64,000 nt of DNA, from the NCBI GenBank assembly GCA_963978895.1, contig OZ022246.1:4339114-4403113 (forward strand), written 5' to 3'. Positions 1-29,975 of this stretch are shown here, piece by piece. The notes under the pieces were generated by a model. It made no database searches, had not been told where the DNA came from, and saw only the letters and a list, made by a program, of their open reading frames with translations. The number at the start of each line of letters is the position of its first letter. Position 1 is the stretch's first letter. This stretch comes from Erpobdella octoculata. Its lineage: Eukaryota > Annelida > Clitellata > Hirudinida > Erpobdellidae. Position numbers and translations under genes: made by a program.

Positions 1-212
1 GCATGACGGCGACACTTCAGCGAGACTTTAATTGCTCGAATATGTTCATCGTAAAGAATTAACGTCATTTCATGATCCTACGTTTTTCTCGCATTTCCGA
101 GTTATTTTCACTTTTTTCTTTCTTTCTTATATTTATTTATTTTTAATATCTGTTATTCACATTATTTTAAAATTAAACCGTTGTACGCTGTAGTTGTTTC
201 TCATTTCCTTTC

Positions 213-445
213 ACTTACAACAACAACGTTACAAACTGTAACCATATTTCATTTACTTTCAATTACAACGTTACAAATTGTAACCATTTCCCATTTACTT
301 TCAATTACAACGTTACAAACTGTAACCATTTTCCAATTAATTTCAATTACAACGTTACAAAATATAACAGTTAAAATTTTTATCACTTACAACGTTACAA
401 AATGTAAGCGTTTCCAATTTTCTTTCACTTACAACTTCCATCAAA
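213..445 (+). repeat. 42-bp minisatellite upstream of the first teneurin exon seen
   Basis: The core ACAACGTTACAAA recurs with starts near 224, 266, 308, 350 and 390 and a decayed copy near 432, giving a 42-bp period and about 5.5 copies. It lies in the intron left of exon 582-776. Bases 1-212 hold AT-rich sequence with no coding signal. Confidence 0.8.
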
Positions 446-581
446 CCACCGATAAATCATTCCTTGACCTACCTTAAACTGCGTCCAATTAGTGTCCATT
501 CGTCATTAATAATTCAATCCCGACAACCCCATTATTAAGAAAAAATGGACTCTTCCAATGTTGTATATCACCTTTTTTTAG

Positions 582-17940
<17,359 letters not shown>

Positions 17941-17972
17941 ATGTAATTTTTCCCTTAAAATCGCCCTGTAAA

Positions 17973-17978
17973 AATAAA
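17973..17978 (+). terminator. Candidate poly(A) signal of teneurin
   Basis: AATAAA lies 33 bases after the teneurin stop codon, which would give a very short 3' UTR. Further AATAAA hexamers at about 18401 and 18443 allow a longer UTR of about 450-500 bases. Confidence 0.4.
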
Positions 17979-18301
17979 ATTAAATGCTATTTACGACCCA
18001 TTGAGAGCAAGTCCCTGAGCATGCGTTTGTTCCATAAAATACGTCTAGTCCCGGACGATAAAATGGAATTTCTAATATCTGTCGTTTATTTCCATCTCGA
18101 TGTATTGTTTTCTGGAGACGTTATTCTGTACAGTTAAGAATAGCGCGTCCCATTTTGAAGTTCATTTTACGAGCAAAAATTAGACATTTTTGTAAGCATA
18201 CCATTACAAACATTTTTGTTTAAAAAACCGCAGAATTAAAAGATTTAAAGAGTTGACGGTTAGGAATTGTTTAGATTATTTTGACTTGCTCTGACAAAAG
18301 T

Positions 18302-18319
18302 TGTAAATATTTGTAAATA
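18302..18319 (+). promoter_or_regulatory. Two adjacent Pumilio-type sites in candidate teneurin 3' UTR
   Basis: TGTAAATA occurs at 18302-18309 and again at 18312-18319. The octamer fits the PUF-protein consensus UGUAnAUA. It is only relevant if the teneurin transcript extends past the first AATAAA to the later signals near 18.4 kb, which is inference. Confidence 0.3.
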
Positions 18320-19273
18320 GAAGAACGCGTGTTTAAAAGTAGACTTCGAATGTCTTCAGACAGGATCAGTGATTTGAATATCGGCTGGTTTTTTCGTTTT
18401 AATAAATGGCCTTTCTAATTTATTTATATAATTTTTTTACCAAATAAATTTATTTTTCAGATAGTTCTTTAAAAATAAAAATATAAAACCATAAAATCAA
18501 AATAAGAAAAACTTTTCAATTTCAACTTCGTTTGTTTTATGAACGCCCACGTGTGTTGCCCACGTGATCAACAACCCTCAGAAACCGAAATTAGAATAAA
18601 TTTAAAGTGGTTGAATCAACCAAGGTTGATCCAATGCTTGAACATTTTACCGATCTTTTCGTCCATTAAATTTCTTCTCGTTTATTTATACCTTTCTGTA
18701 AATGCATTTGGCCGATACAAAGCTGTATGTTCTAAATTTAAATCTGCGGTTATTTGACAAAAAAAAACAGTTATATTTGTCTCTATTCTCGTTTTTTTTT
18801 TTGCTACACGGCCTGTATAATGCAATTATAGCGCTGGGCTTACATTTATATATTTGCACTGTACCTATGTTTCTCTGGATTCCCACAAAAGACAAAAATC
18901 GAGAAAAAGAATTATTTTGTTGTCTGACTCCTGAAAAAGTATTCATGGTCGTCGTTTATTGAACAGCATTTGTGTATTAAATTTGTTTTAAAAATATTTC
19001 AAAAATACTGAGACAGGCCTCGGTATTTCAACACAAGTATATCGTTCCATTTTTTACAGCAGTTTTATTATTTATATTATTAATATTAATATTATTATTA
19101 ATAATAGTACATCTGGAGATAGTTTGCAGTGGGTCTGTGCGGTATGCGAGTGGCCATTTATATTCCTTTATGAGTGATAAATAAAGTTATTTTAACCTGG
19201 ATGATTATGTTGTTTTGTTTTGTTTTGGATTAACTTGGAAATATTAATTTACATAAACACAAAACTAAATGAC

Positions 19274-19524
<251 letters not shown>

Positions 19525-19997
19525 GTGGTCACACCACTCGAGTTATTGTTTCAATATAGTTTAGAGCTCAAAAGAAAAAGTGCATCATTTTAATGTTTAA
19601 AGTTTGTTTATAGGAAAATAAATTTATATGAAAACAAATTAAAAGCTTGCGGTAAATTGTTTTAAGTTTTTTTCAAATTTCTGATACAATTAGGTTGTGT
19701 AAAGACGACGACACACTTCAATTATTAGTGGCATGATATTTTTTAGCTGGACGCCATATTGGAAGAGACCCAAAAACAATGAACGGTGTACAGTGCAAGA
19801 AATTTACATTTTTATTAACGTGGAAAGGAGCCGTTTTTCAAAAATGTTGGAAGAGCTAAAAAGAAATCAACATGTTACAGTTGAGTCAGTCAAGCTAAAT
19901 TTCTAAATTATTACAAATTCAAGATTAGTACTCAGCTATTTTAAGAACAATAAATGAAATAAATTAGAAAAACAATGCAAAAATTAGATGTCAACAC

Positions 19998-20170
19998 TAG
20001 AGTACTACACGGGCCGGGCTGCCCGCGAACCAGACCGGACCGTGATTTTAGGGTTTTAAGGCGGGCCGGACCTGAAGTCAAGCGGGCCGAGGATTTGTGC
20101 GAAGTATATAGGAATTTTAGACCTGTGAAAATGAACCGGACCTGGAATGTTGGCTTTAGAATTCCTGGAT
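19998..20170 (+). repeat. GGGCC-rich dispersed repeat, copy 1
   Basis: Starts TAGAGTACTACACGGGCC and contains several CGGGCCGG words, sharply GC-rich against the AT-rich surroundings. Related copies lie at 52185-52505 and 54100-54165. Such subterminal GGGCC repeats occur in hAT-type elements, but no paired inverted end was found here, so class is uncertain. Confidence 0.6.
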
Positions 20171-21462
20171 GCGCCACTGTTTCTTGCATGCATTTCATAA
20201 CTAATCATTTTATTGGGCTTTGAGAAATCTGCTTGACATTATACTTCTCTCTAAAATGTTTAACAAATTTTTCTGCAAAAATAGCACTTCAATTTCATAT
20301 CTAATGCTAAGCGTATTGAAAAATCTAGCGGTGATGTGTTGGCACAACTGTATTACATACCCGATGACTGGTGATTAGTGGTGACACTGCCGCTTTCCAG
20401 AAATAAAACAAAACAAAATCAAATCAAATAAATCAAACATATGTTTAGTTAAAAATGTTTAAACGTGACGAATTAGATAAAACCTTTGCTTGTAATTCAT
20501 TGAAATTTGATAGGTAATGTGTCATTTTAAAATTTTTGATATTTTAACTTTTTAGAGAAATATTAATCAGAAGCAATGTTTTTGTCTTCAGGAAGTGCAG
20601 TCAACTTTTTAATTTTTCTATAATTGCACAGAGCCGAATTTACAAATTGGCAGTCGGCATCTGCCTACCGAGAGACTCCGCAACAAAAGGATTTTTTTTA
20701 ATAACTTTTATTAACTTCGACGCCGGTTTGCTTGATTGATTGTTTCCAAATTTTGAAAGAGAAAATTAACAAACTTCCCGTCATTCCATCGAGCTGAAAT
20801 TTAAATAATAAGCCCGCTCTTCATGACAAAGCATTCCATTAAAGTTTTAAAATTTTCTGAAAATTTGTTTTTATTTAAAAAACTTATTATGTATATTTTG
20901 ACGAAAAAATATCAAATATAATAATATAGATAGTTATATATAGAAATTTTAAAAATAGAGTTTTAAAAAATAAAGTTGCATTAAATGAAAAGCCGGCAAA
21001 TCCTAAAATATAAGGGATTTGTGAAAAAACTCGTTTTTAAGGCTTGTTTGTTTGAGCTTGATAACTATTGGCAATTGTCAGGTCAGGTTAAGTAATTCTA
21101 TTATATTCCCATAACGTTGAAAAAGCAATATAAGAAAAGATTCAGACTTAGACAGCAAATCATTGGAGAAAAAAGATAGATTTTCTAACATCACCACTTT
21201 AATGGTTTTTGCACAAGCAAAAATGACCACTCGAATAGCGGTTTGGAAGAAGTTGTACTTTGTGGAAAAGAAAAATTTAGTGACCTCTGTGGAAGCATAT
21301 GATAAAATTTAATTTTTCGTTGGAGTTTTCATTAAATTTTCAACCAGACAGCTGAAACAGCTGACGAATTAAAACACGCAACAAAGAAATCTCGAAAAAA
21401 TTTCCTGGTGACCTCGAAAAGAGTCGAAATACATTTTTATGAAGAAATGGTTCATTTCATTA

Positions 21463-21464
21463 TT

Positions 21465-21534
<70 letters not shown>

Positions 21535-21536
21535 CT
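21463..21536 (+). repeat. (CT)n microsatellite
   Basis: About 37 CT units with small interruptions near each end. Confidence 0.95.
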
Positions 21537-22307
21537 CTCATAATATTTACTATGATATTTTAAAATAAGTTCAACTGTACCAAATTTTACAATTATACAG
21601 AGTTTAATCATAGATCAACAATAAATATGAAATGATTGCCCAAACATTTGCATAAAATCCACGTAAATAACAAAAAATCTTTAAAGTCATAATGACATTT
21701 TTCACTGAAATTTATTTAATACAGTTTTTTAAAGCTTGAAATTCATCTAGCACAATGAAACAAATGAAAAATGAAGATGTTTTTGAAGAACATGTACAAA
21801 TCGTGTTTATAAAAGGAAGATGCAAGCGAAGAAGATAAAAATGAATGACTTCTAAATGAAAGAATATCATTTGGTTTCATTCATAGGTCGAATTGACTGG
21901 TGAGTCGCAAAAATAATCGTAAACTTAACGGTCATTTCGGTACGAAAGTTGCAGTTCAGTTTGACGAATGACGAAAGTGATAGAGATAAAACTTTTATAA
22001 CTAAATTTTTTACTAGATATTTCATAAATTTAAAAATAAATCGAGTTCGAGTGGCACTTGTTCAGACTCGGCAAGGGCTATAATTCAATTTCTACACCTG
22101 AAAATAACAGAAATAAAACAAACATATTTTGTTCCAAAGTATAAAAATGTAGACTTTGGAGAGCTGTATGTGTGGCGCGTCCACCCTCAAATATGGCCTC
22201 CTCCTTTAAAGTAAACTGGATCTGCCTTTGCTACATCCGCTACTGCCCACATGTTCATGTTTTAATTTTTAATCATGATGCCATAATAATTGAGTTTAAA
22301 AAACATA

Positions 22308-22440
22308 GTTTATAGTCCTTTACGCCCGGTGTTTTAAGACTGTTGAAGCAGTATGTAGGAAATACCGAAGTAGGTAGGTACTTCCTGTCGTGGATCATAA
22401 CTTGATCCTTTTAACTTTTCCCTCCTCCTTTCTACAGGCT
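22308..22440 (+). repeat. TTTATAGTCCTTTAC dispersed repeat, copy 1
   Basis: Shares TTTATAGTCCTTTAC, GTGTTTTAAGACTG, GTATGTAGGAAATACC and CGTGGATCATAA-type words with 50060-50205, 50222-50372 and 50692-50745, and more loosely with 32056-32165. It has no coding capacity and its class is unknown. Confidence 0.7.
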
Positions 22441-22835
22441 TTTCAGTGAATAAGTTAAAATAAACTTCTATTAATGGTAGAGTACTTACAAATGCTCTGT
22501 TAAAAAAGATTAAATTAAATTTAAATAAGGAACGAAAAATGTCTATGCCACACATAGATATCGTAAGTAGTTATTTATCTATGATGCCACTGTTCAAAAA
22601 AACGTATTTTTATGGACAATAAAAAATATTTTGTTGATATTTTGTAGGATAAAAGATATAAAAAAATTATTTTGATCATTGCGTTAAGAGTTGTTATTTC
22701 TAAGCAAATCATAGATCATTTAAGTTTGTACAGCGCTTAAGTGTACACTTCCGCGTTTGTGTATTGTTCGCCATTTTTCCGCAAGGCCCTACGGTTTTTT
22801 CTCCTTTTGTTTTTAATTTGTTAGATCGAGTCGTC

Positions 22836-25800
22836 ATGTCTCACGGTTCTGATGTCGAGGATGGTTATCTTAAAATGGACTACAGCAATAACGATCCTAT
22901 GAAGAGACCAAGAACTGACGAAAACGATGGCGTCTCGAGCAATAAGAGATCGAAAGGTTTGCTCCTTGATCTTAAAAACTATTTTTAAATTAATTGTTTA
23001 TTTTTATCTCAGTAAACTGCATTTTTAATGCATTGAGCATAATGTTGGTTTTTTTAGTTTTGGTTTACTTGCCAGTACAGTTGATAGAACTGGGTAATCA
23101 TGTAGAATAGTACCAGAAATTATTTTCGGTGTTTTTAATTATTTTTCCGTAATAATAATTATATATTTGTAATCACAATAATAACTCCAATTTAATGATC
23201 CAAGCAGTTTATTAATTTTTGATAATAAAATTTTCTCGGAAAACTCACGAAACGCGCAAGAGAACAGCAACAAAAACTATGAATAGCGAAGTCAAACAGA
23301 AATTACTATTTATAGCGCAGACAAGAAATACTTACAGCGCTTAAAAACAAATTATTAGCAAAAGTAACACAAAAAATAGTATTCACGCAGTCAAAATAAC
23401 ATTATTTACAAAAAAAATGTAAGTTTATTTAAGTCCGAACTGTTCTTCATAGAATGTTAAACGCGATAATTTTCAATTAAGGCATACAAATTAATTCATA
23501 CTTTTTTTTAAAAATAAGTAATTTGTTTTTAAAAATATTTTATATTAACTTCACCATGTTAAAAATAAGTAATTTGTTTTTAAAATTGTTTTATAAAAAC
23601 TCGCACAATAAATTTATTTGACAACTAATTTATTTGACATTTCATTTCGCTTCGCCTTTAGTTAGTTTACTGTTTATGAACCTAGTTTTTCCTACTACCT
23701 GGCGGTTTTCTGTCATTAACTTCTTCTTTAATTATATTTTCAATAAATTATTTGGAACATCCAATTGGTAATTTTATTCTGTTTCTAATTATATTAATTT
23801 TATATTAAAAAAATAATTAAAAACACCGAAAATAATTTCTGGTACTATTCTACATGATTACCTAGAACTGATCGTTGTTTAATCAACAAATTAAATATGA
23901 TGCTATTTTTTTAAATTGATAAATATCTGTTAATTGTTAATTATTTACTTTGACGGGTTTGGCTTACAGTAGTCGCGTTACGAACCTTTTCCCTAACCCC
24001 CTGAGCTCGTCAAAGTAAACATTTACGTTTTTCAGCTCCAATTGCTGCAATTGAATTGCACAAAGCTTTTGTATTTAGCTGATTATAATTAATAAATAAA
24101 TTAATTTATATAGGTGACACTGTCATGCTGAAACAGCTCTTTCCATCTCTCATCACTGGTCTTATAATTGGAAAGGGAGGTGAAGCGATCACAAAACTCC
24201 AATCTGACACCAACACAACCATTAAAATGTCAAAAAATGGAGACTACTTTCCTGGTATAAATCACTTTTGACGGCTTTTTTTAATATTTGTATAACGATG
24301 AATCTACACATTTTTAGAGCCAGTTTTGGCTTGGGTAAGGCAATAAGACTTACTAATTTTATGTTAAGTGGCATGCTTTTATATTATAGCCTAATTTTTA
24401 AAGTATTGTTAAGCCCATCAGTTCAGTACTATTATAACCGTATTTGTTATTTTAAATGTGACTGTTATCCTCAAATTTATTATTTTTTACTTCTTATATT
24501 ATTCTGGGTACTTGCTAACTTTACTTTTTGGTTCATCAGGTACGTCAGACAGAATTTGTATCATACTGGGAAGTGTTGATAATGTCAAAGAAGCTCATCT
24601 AGCAGTATGGGACAAAATTAAAAAGCGTCAAGAAGCAGCATCTGAAGAGATGAAAGTGAGCATTTTAAAGCAATTGCAATGACTTTTTATGAAACTAAAA
24701 TAGGGCATTTGTCATCAATTTATTTTAGAAAATCTTATCGGATGTATAAATCTGATTTTGAAATGGTGATCAAAGCGATTATTGTTTTGCTAAATATAAA
24801 GCTGATGTATGATTTCAAAAATCAATAATGTTGTAATATAAATTTTCTTGAAATTAATGAGCTTGTAAACTTTCGTTGAAATTCTTAGCTAAGAGTTTTG
24901 GTACCAAACGTCACTGTTGGAATGATCATAGGAAAAGCAGGCTGTTATGTTAAGCAGATCAAAGATGACACTGGTGCCACTGTTCAAGTTTCGCCTAAGT
25001 CTCCTAATCCTTTGCTTCTTGAAAGAATTGTAACCATTACAGGTAGAGTTAGATTAACAATCAAGTGTTAAAAAATTATTGGATTTTATTCTTTAGTGCT
25101 GGAAATTTTATGCTGGGGTGATGAGTTCTAACGTTGCAATGTGTTTCTTTTGCAGGAGCTAGTGAACAAGTGATGAATGCATTTGACATGGTCTTTTCTA
25201 AAATTTGCGAGGATCCTCAAAGTGGTAGCTGTCCAAACATCAGCTATACTGATATCACTGGCTCGGGTGGTCTGGATTTAAGTCTGATTGGGACCGGAGT
25301 GAATGCCCTCATTGGACTTGGAGGAAGTACTGGAGGTGTTGGTCATGGTGGTGTAACCATGCCAGGTGCACTGAGTTCTGGATCAAATCCATTTGCTGCA
25401 TTCAATTTTTCTGAGGCAGTTAGGAAAATGAATCCTGTTAATGTTGAAAATCTTAAAGCCACACTTAGACTTAGTGGATGCTCTGCCCAAGGAGTAGAAG
25501 AAATAACAGCATCTCTTCTTGTTTTGGCCAGTTATAACCTACTCAATAATCTTCAAGCAACTCAACCAGGAACAGTTTCGCTGGAGTACTTGGCCAATAT
25601 TCTTAATGGTCTTCATACTCCATCTTTGACTAGCTATGGAGCATATGGAACAAAAGAAGGTGATGCAAATCTGTTAGGCAAGCCAGATCAACAGCAGCAG
25701 CAACTTTTGAGTTTTTACAATAGCCTGGGAACAGCCACGGCTAACACCACAAGTACAGCTGGTGGGTTTGGCTCGCTTGCATGCTCTGGCATCGAGTCGC

Positions 25801-26090
25801 TCAGCGATCTCCCTGATGGTGGCAAAGAACTTCAGGTAAACGAGAGCCTGGTTGGTTCTATTCTTGGCCCAGGTGGTAGGAACATTGTGGATATGCAAAA
25901 GTTTACATCTACCAGCGTTCAGATCTCCAAGAAAGGTGTGTTTGCCCCGGGGACCAAGAATCGGCTGGTGACGATCAGGGGCTCCTGCGCTTCCGACATC
26001 GACAAGGCTGTCTTCATGATCCAGCAGTATGTTCTTCAAGAAGAGGCTAAGAGAAATCGACAGGAGCACCACTCTATCTCAAAGTATTGA
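22836..26090 (+). CDS. Nova: NOVA/pasilla RNA-binding splicing factor, three KH domains
   Basis: NOVA-family proteins bind clustered YCAY RNA motifs and control alternative splicing in the nucleus, mainly in neurons. Exons 22836-22956, 24114-24254, 24540-24655, 24889-25042 and 25156-26090 (TGA) join in frame to 488 residues. The start is the only ATG in the first exon that opens the frame. Residues about 23-40 carry two basic clusters (KRPR, KRSK) resembling a bipartite nuclear signal. KH1 has GLIIGKGGEAI, KH2 has GMIIGKAGCYVKQI, and KH3 near the C-terminus has GSILGPGGRNIV. A linker of about 200 residues between KH2 and KH3 includes RKMNPVNVENLKATLR, a pasilla-like feature, and a short poly-Gln. 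Intron 1 carries an inserted inverted-repeat element (23093-23862). The upstream TTTTAATTTGTTAG may be an acceptor for a 5' UTR exon. Confidence 0.95.
23093..23862. mobile_element. 770-bp inverted-repeat element in Nova intron 1, 8-bp target duplication
   Basis: The ends are perfect inverted repeats of about 55 bp, beginning GGTAATCATGTAGAATAGTA at 23093 and reversed at 23862. The flanks are a perfect 8-bp direct repeat TAGAACTG (23085-23092 and 23863-23870), the mark of transposase-mediated insertion. The interior is AT-rich with internal direct repeats (AAAATAAGTAATTTGTTTTT) and no ORF, so it is non-autonomous. An 8-bp duplication is typical of hAT, P or Merlin elements; the GG start is not the usual hAT CAGGG/TAGAG end, so superfamily is open. 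Confidence 0.9.
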
Positions 26091-27341
26091 TCCATCCATC
26101 AATCCACGCATCGGTTCATGTCACTTCGTCGCTTTCCTCTCATTCGATCGAGACAGTGGCCCTCAAATTATCTCCTCCCTTCATCTGTGCATAGAACTCA
26201 TTTCATAACTCACTTCAAATTTTAAATCTTTGTTATTGTTATTATTATTATTACTACTACTAATAATAATAATTATATTGTACTGTTTGGTGTTACTTTT
26301 TTATATTTTAAGTTTTATATTTATGAGATGTCTTTGTGTTATTAAAATTGAGTCATGCCATTTCATCGTATAATAGTATTTCTCCATATGATAAAATTCA
26401 ATTTTGATTATATAATGGTTAGCAATCCCAATTGTACATTCACTTCTGTTTTACAACAACTACTACTACTACTATCACCACCACGGGTGTACGTGCGTGT
26501 GCATGGTTGCTTCTTGTCGTCATAGAAAAAAAATCATTCAAAATCACCTGTTGTCACTCGTTTCATTTCATAATTTATATGCTGTCCCTTACATCAGGGC
26601 ACGGGAATGGGTTGGGATAAGCAGATTTGCGCGTGGTAAATAAATGACCGCCTGTAGGCTTTTGAAGCTATCTGGATGTTTCTCCGACAACCACTCGCAT
26701 GTTTTATAGTTTTTCGACTAATTAGCATATCCTTCAGTATGTCAATCAGTTCCAGATCAATCGAATTCATCCAGCTCAATCAGATCACCACGTATCAAAT
26801 ATCGTTCGGATCATCTCCCGCTCTTTCTTCTGTCGGCCTTCCAGTGACGTCATTCATTCACCGACAGAGATTCAACTCATCGTGGATTGATGTGGTTTCA
26901 TTCATTTTTTTCGTTGCACCTCCATTACTCATGTTTTAATATTTTGCCCGCTTTGTCTTGAGTTATTTGTTACTCAGATTCTGATATTTTCTTCTAGATA
27001 CCTGGCTGATATACTGTGAGCATCTCAGTAACAGATTACCAGTATGAATAACAAGTGCCCCCTTCCATATTGCAGGTATGTTTTTAACTATTGTCATTTT
27101 TGATAACTGAAGTTGTGTGAGATGCATGTTGGCTTGATCCATTTTCTTAAATACAGTTCAATTGCATTATATTAAACTAGCTTTTATATCAACATCTATT
27201 AATTGATTCTATTGCACACAATATTAATCCCATTTTGATGGTCTATTCGGTTTCAATGTGTGTGAAAGCATTGCAAACTTAATGCTGTTCATAAATAATG
27301 CAAACACAGGTTAAGTACCCAGTTTTTATATTTTTATTTTA
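26091..27341. other. Nova 3' flank / convergent intergenic space
   Basis: Probably Nova 3' UTR at least in part. The first 135 bases are rich in YCAY tetramers (about ten). A candidate AATAAA is near 26640. A second CAT/TCA-rich block lies at about 26740-26890. No ORF here is convincing. ATP23 ends on the opposite strand at 27342. Confidence 0.5.
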
Positions 27342-29975
27342 TTAGGTACCATATCCATACATATATCCTTCAACTTGAATCTTCTCTGGGTCGCTTGAAC
27401 GTGCCCTGGGTATCCTTCCAAAAGGTTCAAGGTCATTGTAACATCTCTTAAAAACCTTGTTAACTACGGCACTGGCTTCTTCCATAGTTACGTTTCTGAC
27501 CATTAACACGGACATGATGGCTTTCCTTTTTGTACAATCCTGAGGTAAAAAAAAAGATAAAATAAATCGATTTATTATTATCTATCGTATAATACATATT
27601 TGTTTCCTTAGTACAGATGTTCAGGAATGAAAGATCTGCAAAGCATGTCAAGAAGCTGACGAATTTTTGCAACTTTTCAACGTAAACTTGTACAGAATTA
27701 AATAAACTTGAAATTTTACTTGGTGTTTGTTACGGAAATTGACGAATGAAACATCTCCTTCAGACATGGCAGTGAGGAACCTACAATGTAGAATAGCAGC
27801 TGCCCTGATCTGAAAAAAAAAGTTTATGCAAATTAGACAAAAAATTGAGAATCAAATAAACATAAATTAAAATAAAACAAAAAAGCTGCCCACTTCAGTG
27901 CAGGCAAGATGTTCAAGATTTGTAAAGTCGGCTTTGGCACGACACGCATCGTACATGTGTATTAGTTCATGTGTCAAGACGTTGCAACACACGTCGGCAC
28001 TGCTAGAGTTGTTCTTGCAGACCACAACCTGTTGAATAGAAAGGAAGATTGAATGATTTATTGACGTATTAATAATTTAGTCAGTCATAGTCTTTTTGTG
28101 GTTTTTTTTCACCTGATTGTTGTTGAAGTCATATCCACCGTTCACTTTAGAGATGCAATTTTCACACGAGACGTGTCTTTTGGGGTCAAAATTGCTGGAA
28201 AAATATTTAAGACTTTAAATAATTTTAAAACATCATAAAAGTAATTTAAATGACTGCTCTTACCATCCATTCTTCTTGAGTGCTGATATAAGAACCTTCA
28301 CTAGTTTGTCTGCAATCGAAAACCAATTAATGTAAAAGAGGAAAAAAAAGCAAAAATGATTTCTTTGTTTGAAATGTCTCAAATCAAAATACAGTTATGA
28401 ATTATTAGATTTATTTACAACAAAAAGAAACCCTTGAGTTATATCATTAGATTTATTTACAATAAAAAAAAGAAGCCCTAGTTTGTAAAAATGATGCTTT
28501 GTTGTAATAAAACCTGAGTGTTTTTCATTGCTCTTTTAGCAGCTAAAATGCACACTAATTAGGTGATTTAAACACCAATCACTGTTGTGTGCATGTGTTG
28601 CTGGTTTTTAAAAGATGATAATTTGACATTCTGGTTAGTTTTAGATTTTTCATAAAGGTTTATCAAAGCTACGAAGCAGTGAATAAAGCTGTAAAGCTGC
28701 CTGCCAACCTGTGAACGAGTCATTAAATATGGCATAATGGTTGATCTCTAAATTAAATATAATAAAATTGGAGATTGTATTACATTTTAATTCAAACTCT
28801 CTTTAAATCAATAAAACCAGTGGAATCAGAAGTATATAAAAAATTTGGTCAGTTAATGAAACGGCTGCTACACATGACCAATGAAAGTTCTGGATTCAAG
28901 TTTAGACTACTGGGAAAGCGGAGTTAATGCTTACTCCTAGATGACCCTATATGCTCAAATTAATATTTATCATTAGATTGCTGGGTGGGTGTAGCTAACT
29001 CTAAAAGTACTATTTAAAGTTTGACAATGTTTATGTTTAGCATGGCTCTAGTCCTTAGACCTCTAGGCAACAAATCACTAATCAAACTTTACTCACTCAT
29101 GGCCCATTTGCCAGAATAACCAGAGATTTAAACCACTGATTTTCAGGTCTACATGCCTTACCCCTATACCACCCCTGTCTGCCCATATGAGTCATAAAGA
29201 CTAATATTGCAAAGCAATTAGTTACACTACAATATTTTTGCAAGAGCTTCTAACACAACTTTACTTCAACTGAGACCAGGTACCGCTTATGAGCAGAAAA
29301 ACTGGCAGTCTTTTATTTTATAGAAATAATCATTTTTGGAAAGAAAGAGATAGAAGCTTAAGTGAGCTCACTACCACACTAGAGCATGTGTTATTGTTGG
29401 CATTAACTGCCCATTAACCCTGGCCGACATGCAGTAATTTATCAATGACAATAAAAAAAACATATTGCCATTTTTTACAAGCTCGGAAGCATAGCGCGGG
29501 AGGAAAACAGATGTTTCTTGGGCTACTTATAAAAGGTGCAAAACTATTAATTATGCTCTACAAAGGCAATATAACTGACCATATTTAACTGGTTATTTTC
29601 TAACCTTATTTAATAACCCCAACCTTAAATCTCAGCATTGCCTTCTGGTACTAACTTAGTACTAAGTACTACTAAGTAATCAGTCAAGCAATCTTACTGT
29701 GATGATATTGTTAAGGTCTTGAAATAAAGCTAAAATCAAAATTTATACCTCTAAACTTCTATACAATATACAAACTAACTTTTTTCTATGCAATTCAAGA
29801 CATTGGAAGCACATTGAAGATCTTTTATCGCGCGACGACCTTCATCCAGTCTTTTCATAAGAGACGGGGGAGATTGCTCCTCTTGATCGTAATTTGACCT
29901 AGAGGGATAGTAGCCATATCCATAATCTTCTTTTTCATTAGGGCGACGAGGCTCGGGCTTCTTTGGATCGGACAT
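27342..29975 (-). CDS. ATP23: ATP23-type mitochondrial inner-membrane metalloprotease
   Basis: ATP23 (XRCC6BP1 in older vertebrate naming) is a zinc metalloprotease of the mitochondrial intermembrane space; in yeast it processes Atp6 and helps F-ATP synthase assembly (established knowledge). Minus-strand exons from high to low: 29975-29780, 28309-28264, 28194-28113, 28028-27894, 27809-27720, 27539-27342. They join in phase to 248 residues, close to the human length. The start is ATG at 29975 followed by a hydrophilic Tyr/Pro-rich N-terminus. Zinc motif HELIH is at residues 128-132, preceded by CENC and VVVCKNN and followed by HMYDACRAKADFTNLEHLACTE. The C-terminal part has DCTKRKA, VRNVT and NDLEPFGRIP, matching the family. 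The stop codon overlaps an AATAAA. It is divergent from TADA2B. Confidence 0.95.
28900..29178 (-). repeat. tRNA-like SINE in ATP23 intron 1
   Basis: Read on the minus strand from 29178, the sequence begins GGTGGTATAGGGGTAAGGCA (A-box-like) and 30 bases later has GTGGTTTAAATCTC (B-box-like). The spacing is that of a decayed tRNA head, with a serine-like CCTGAAAAT anticodon arm. The low-coordinate boundary is a guess. The rest of intron 28310-29779 is AT-rich without exons. Confidence 0.45.

Noticed and set aside
20000..20223. Small ORF over the GGGCC-rich repeat
   Set aside because: Its copies at 52 and 54 kb do not keep the frame, so it is a repeat, not a gene.
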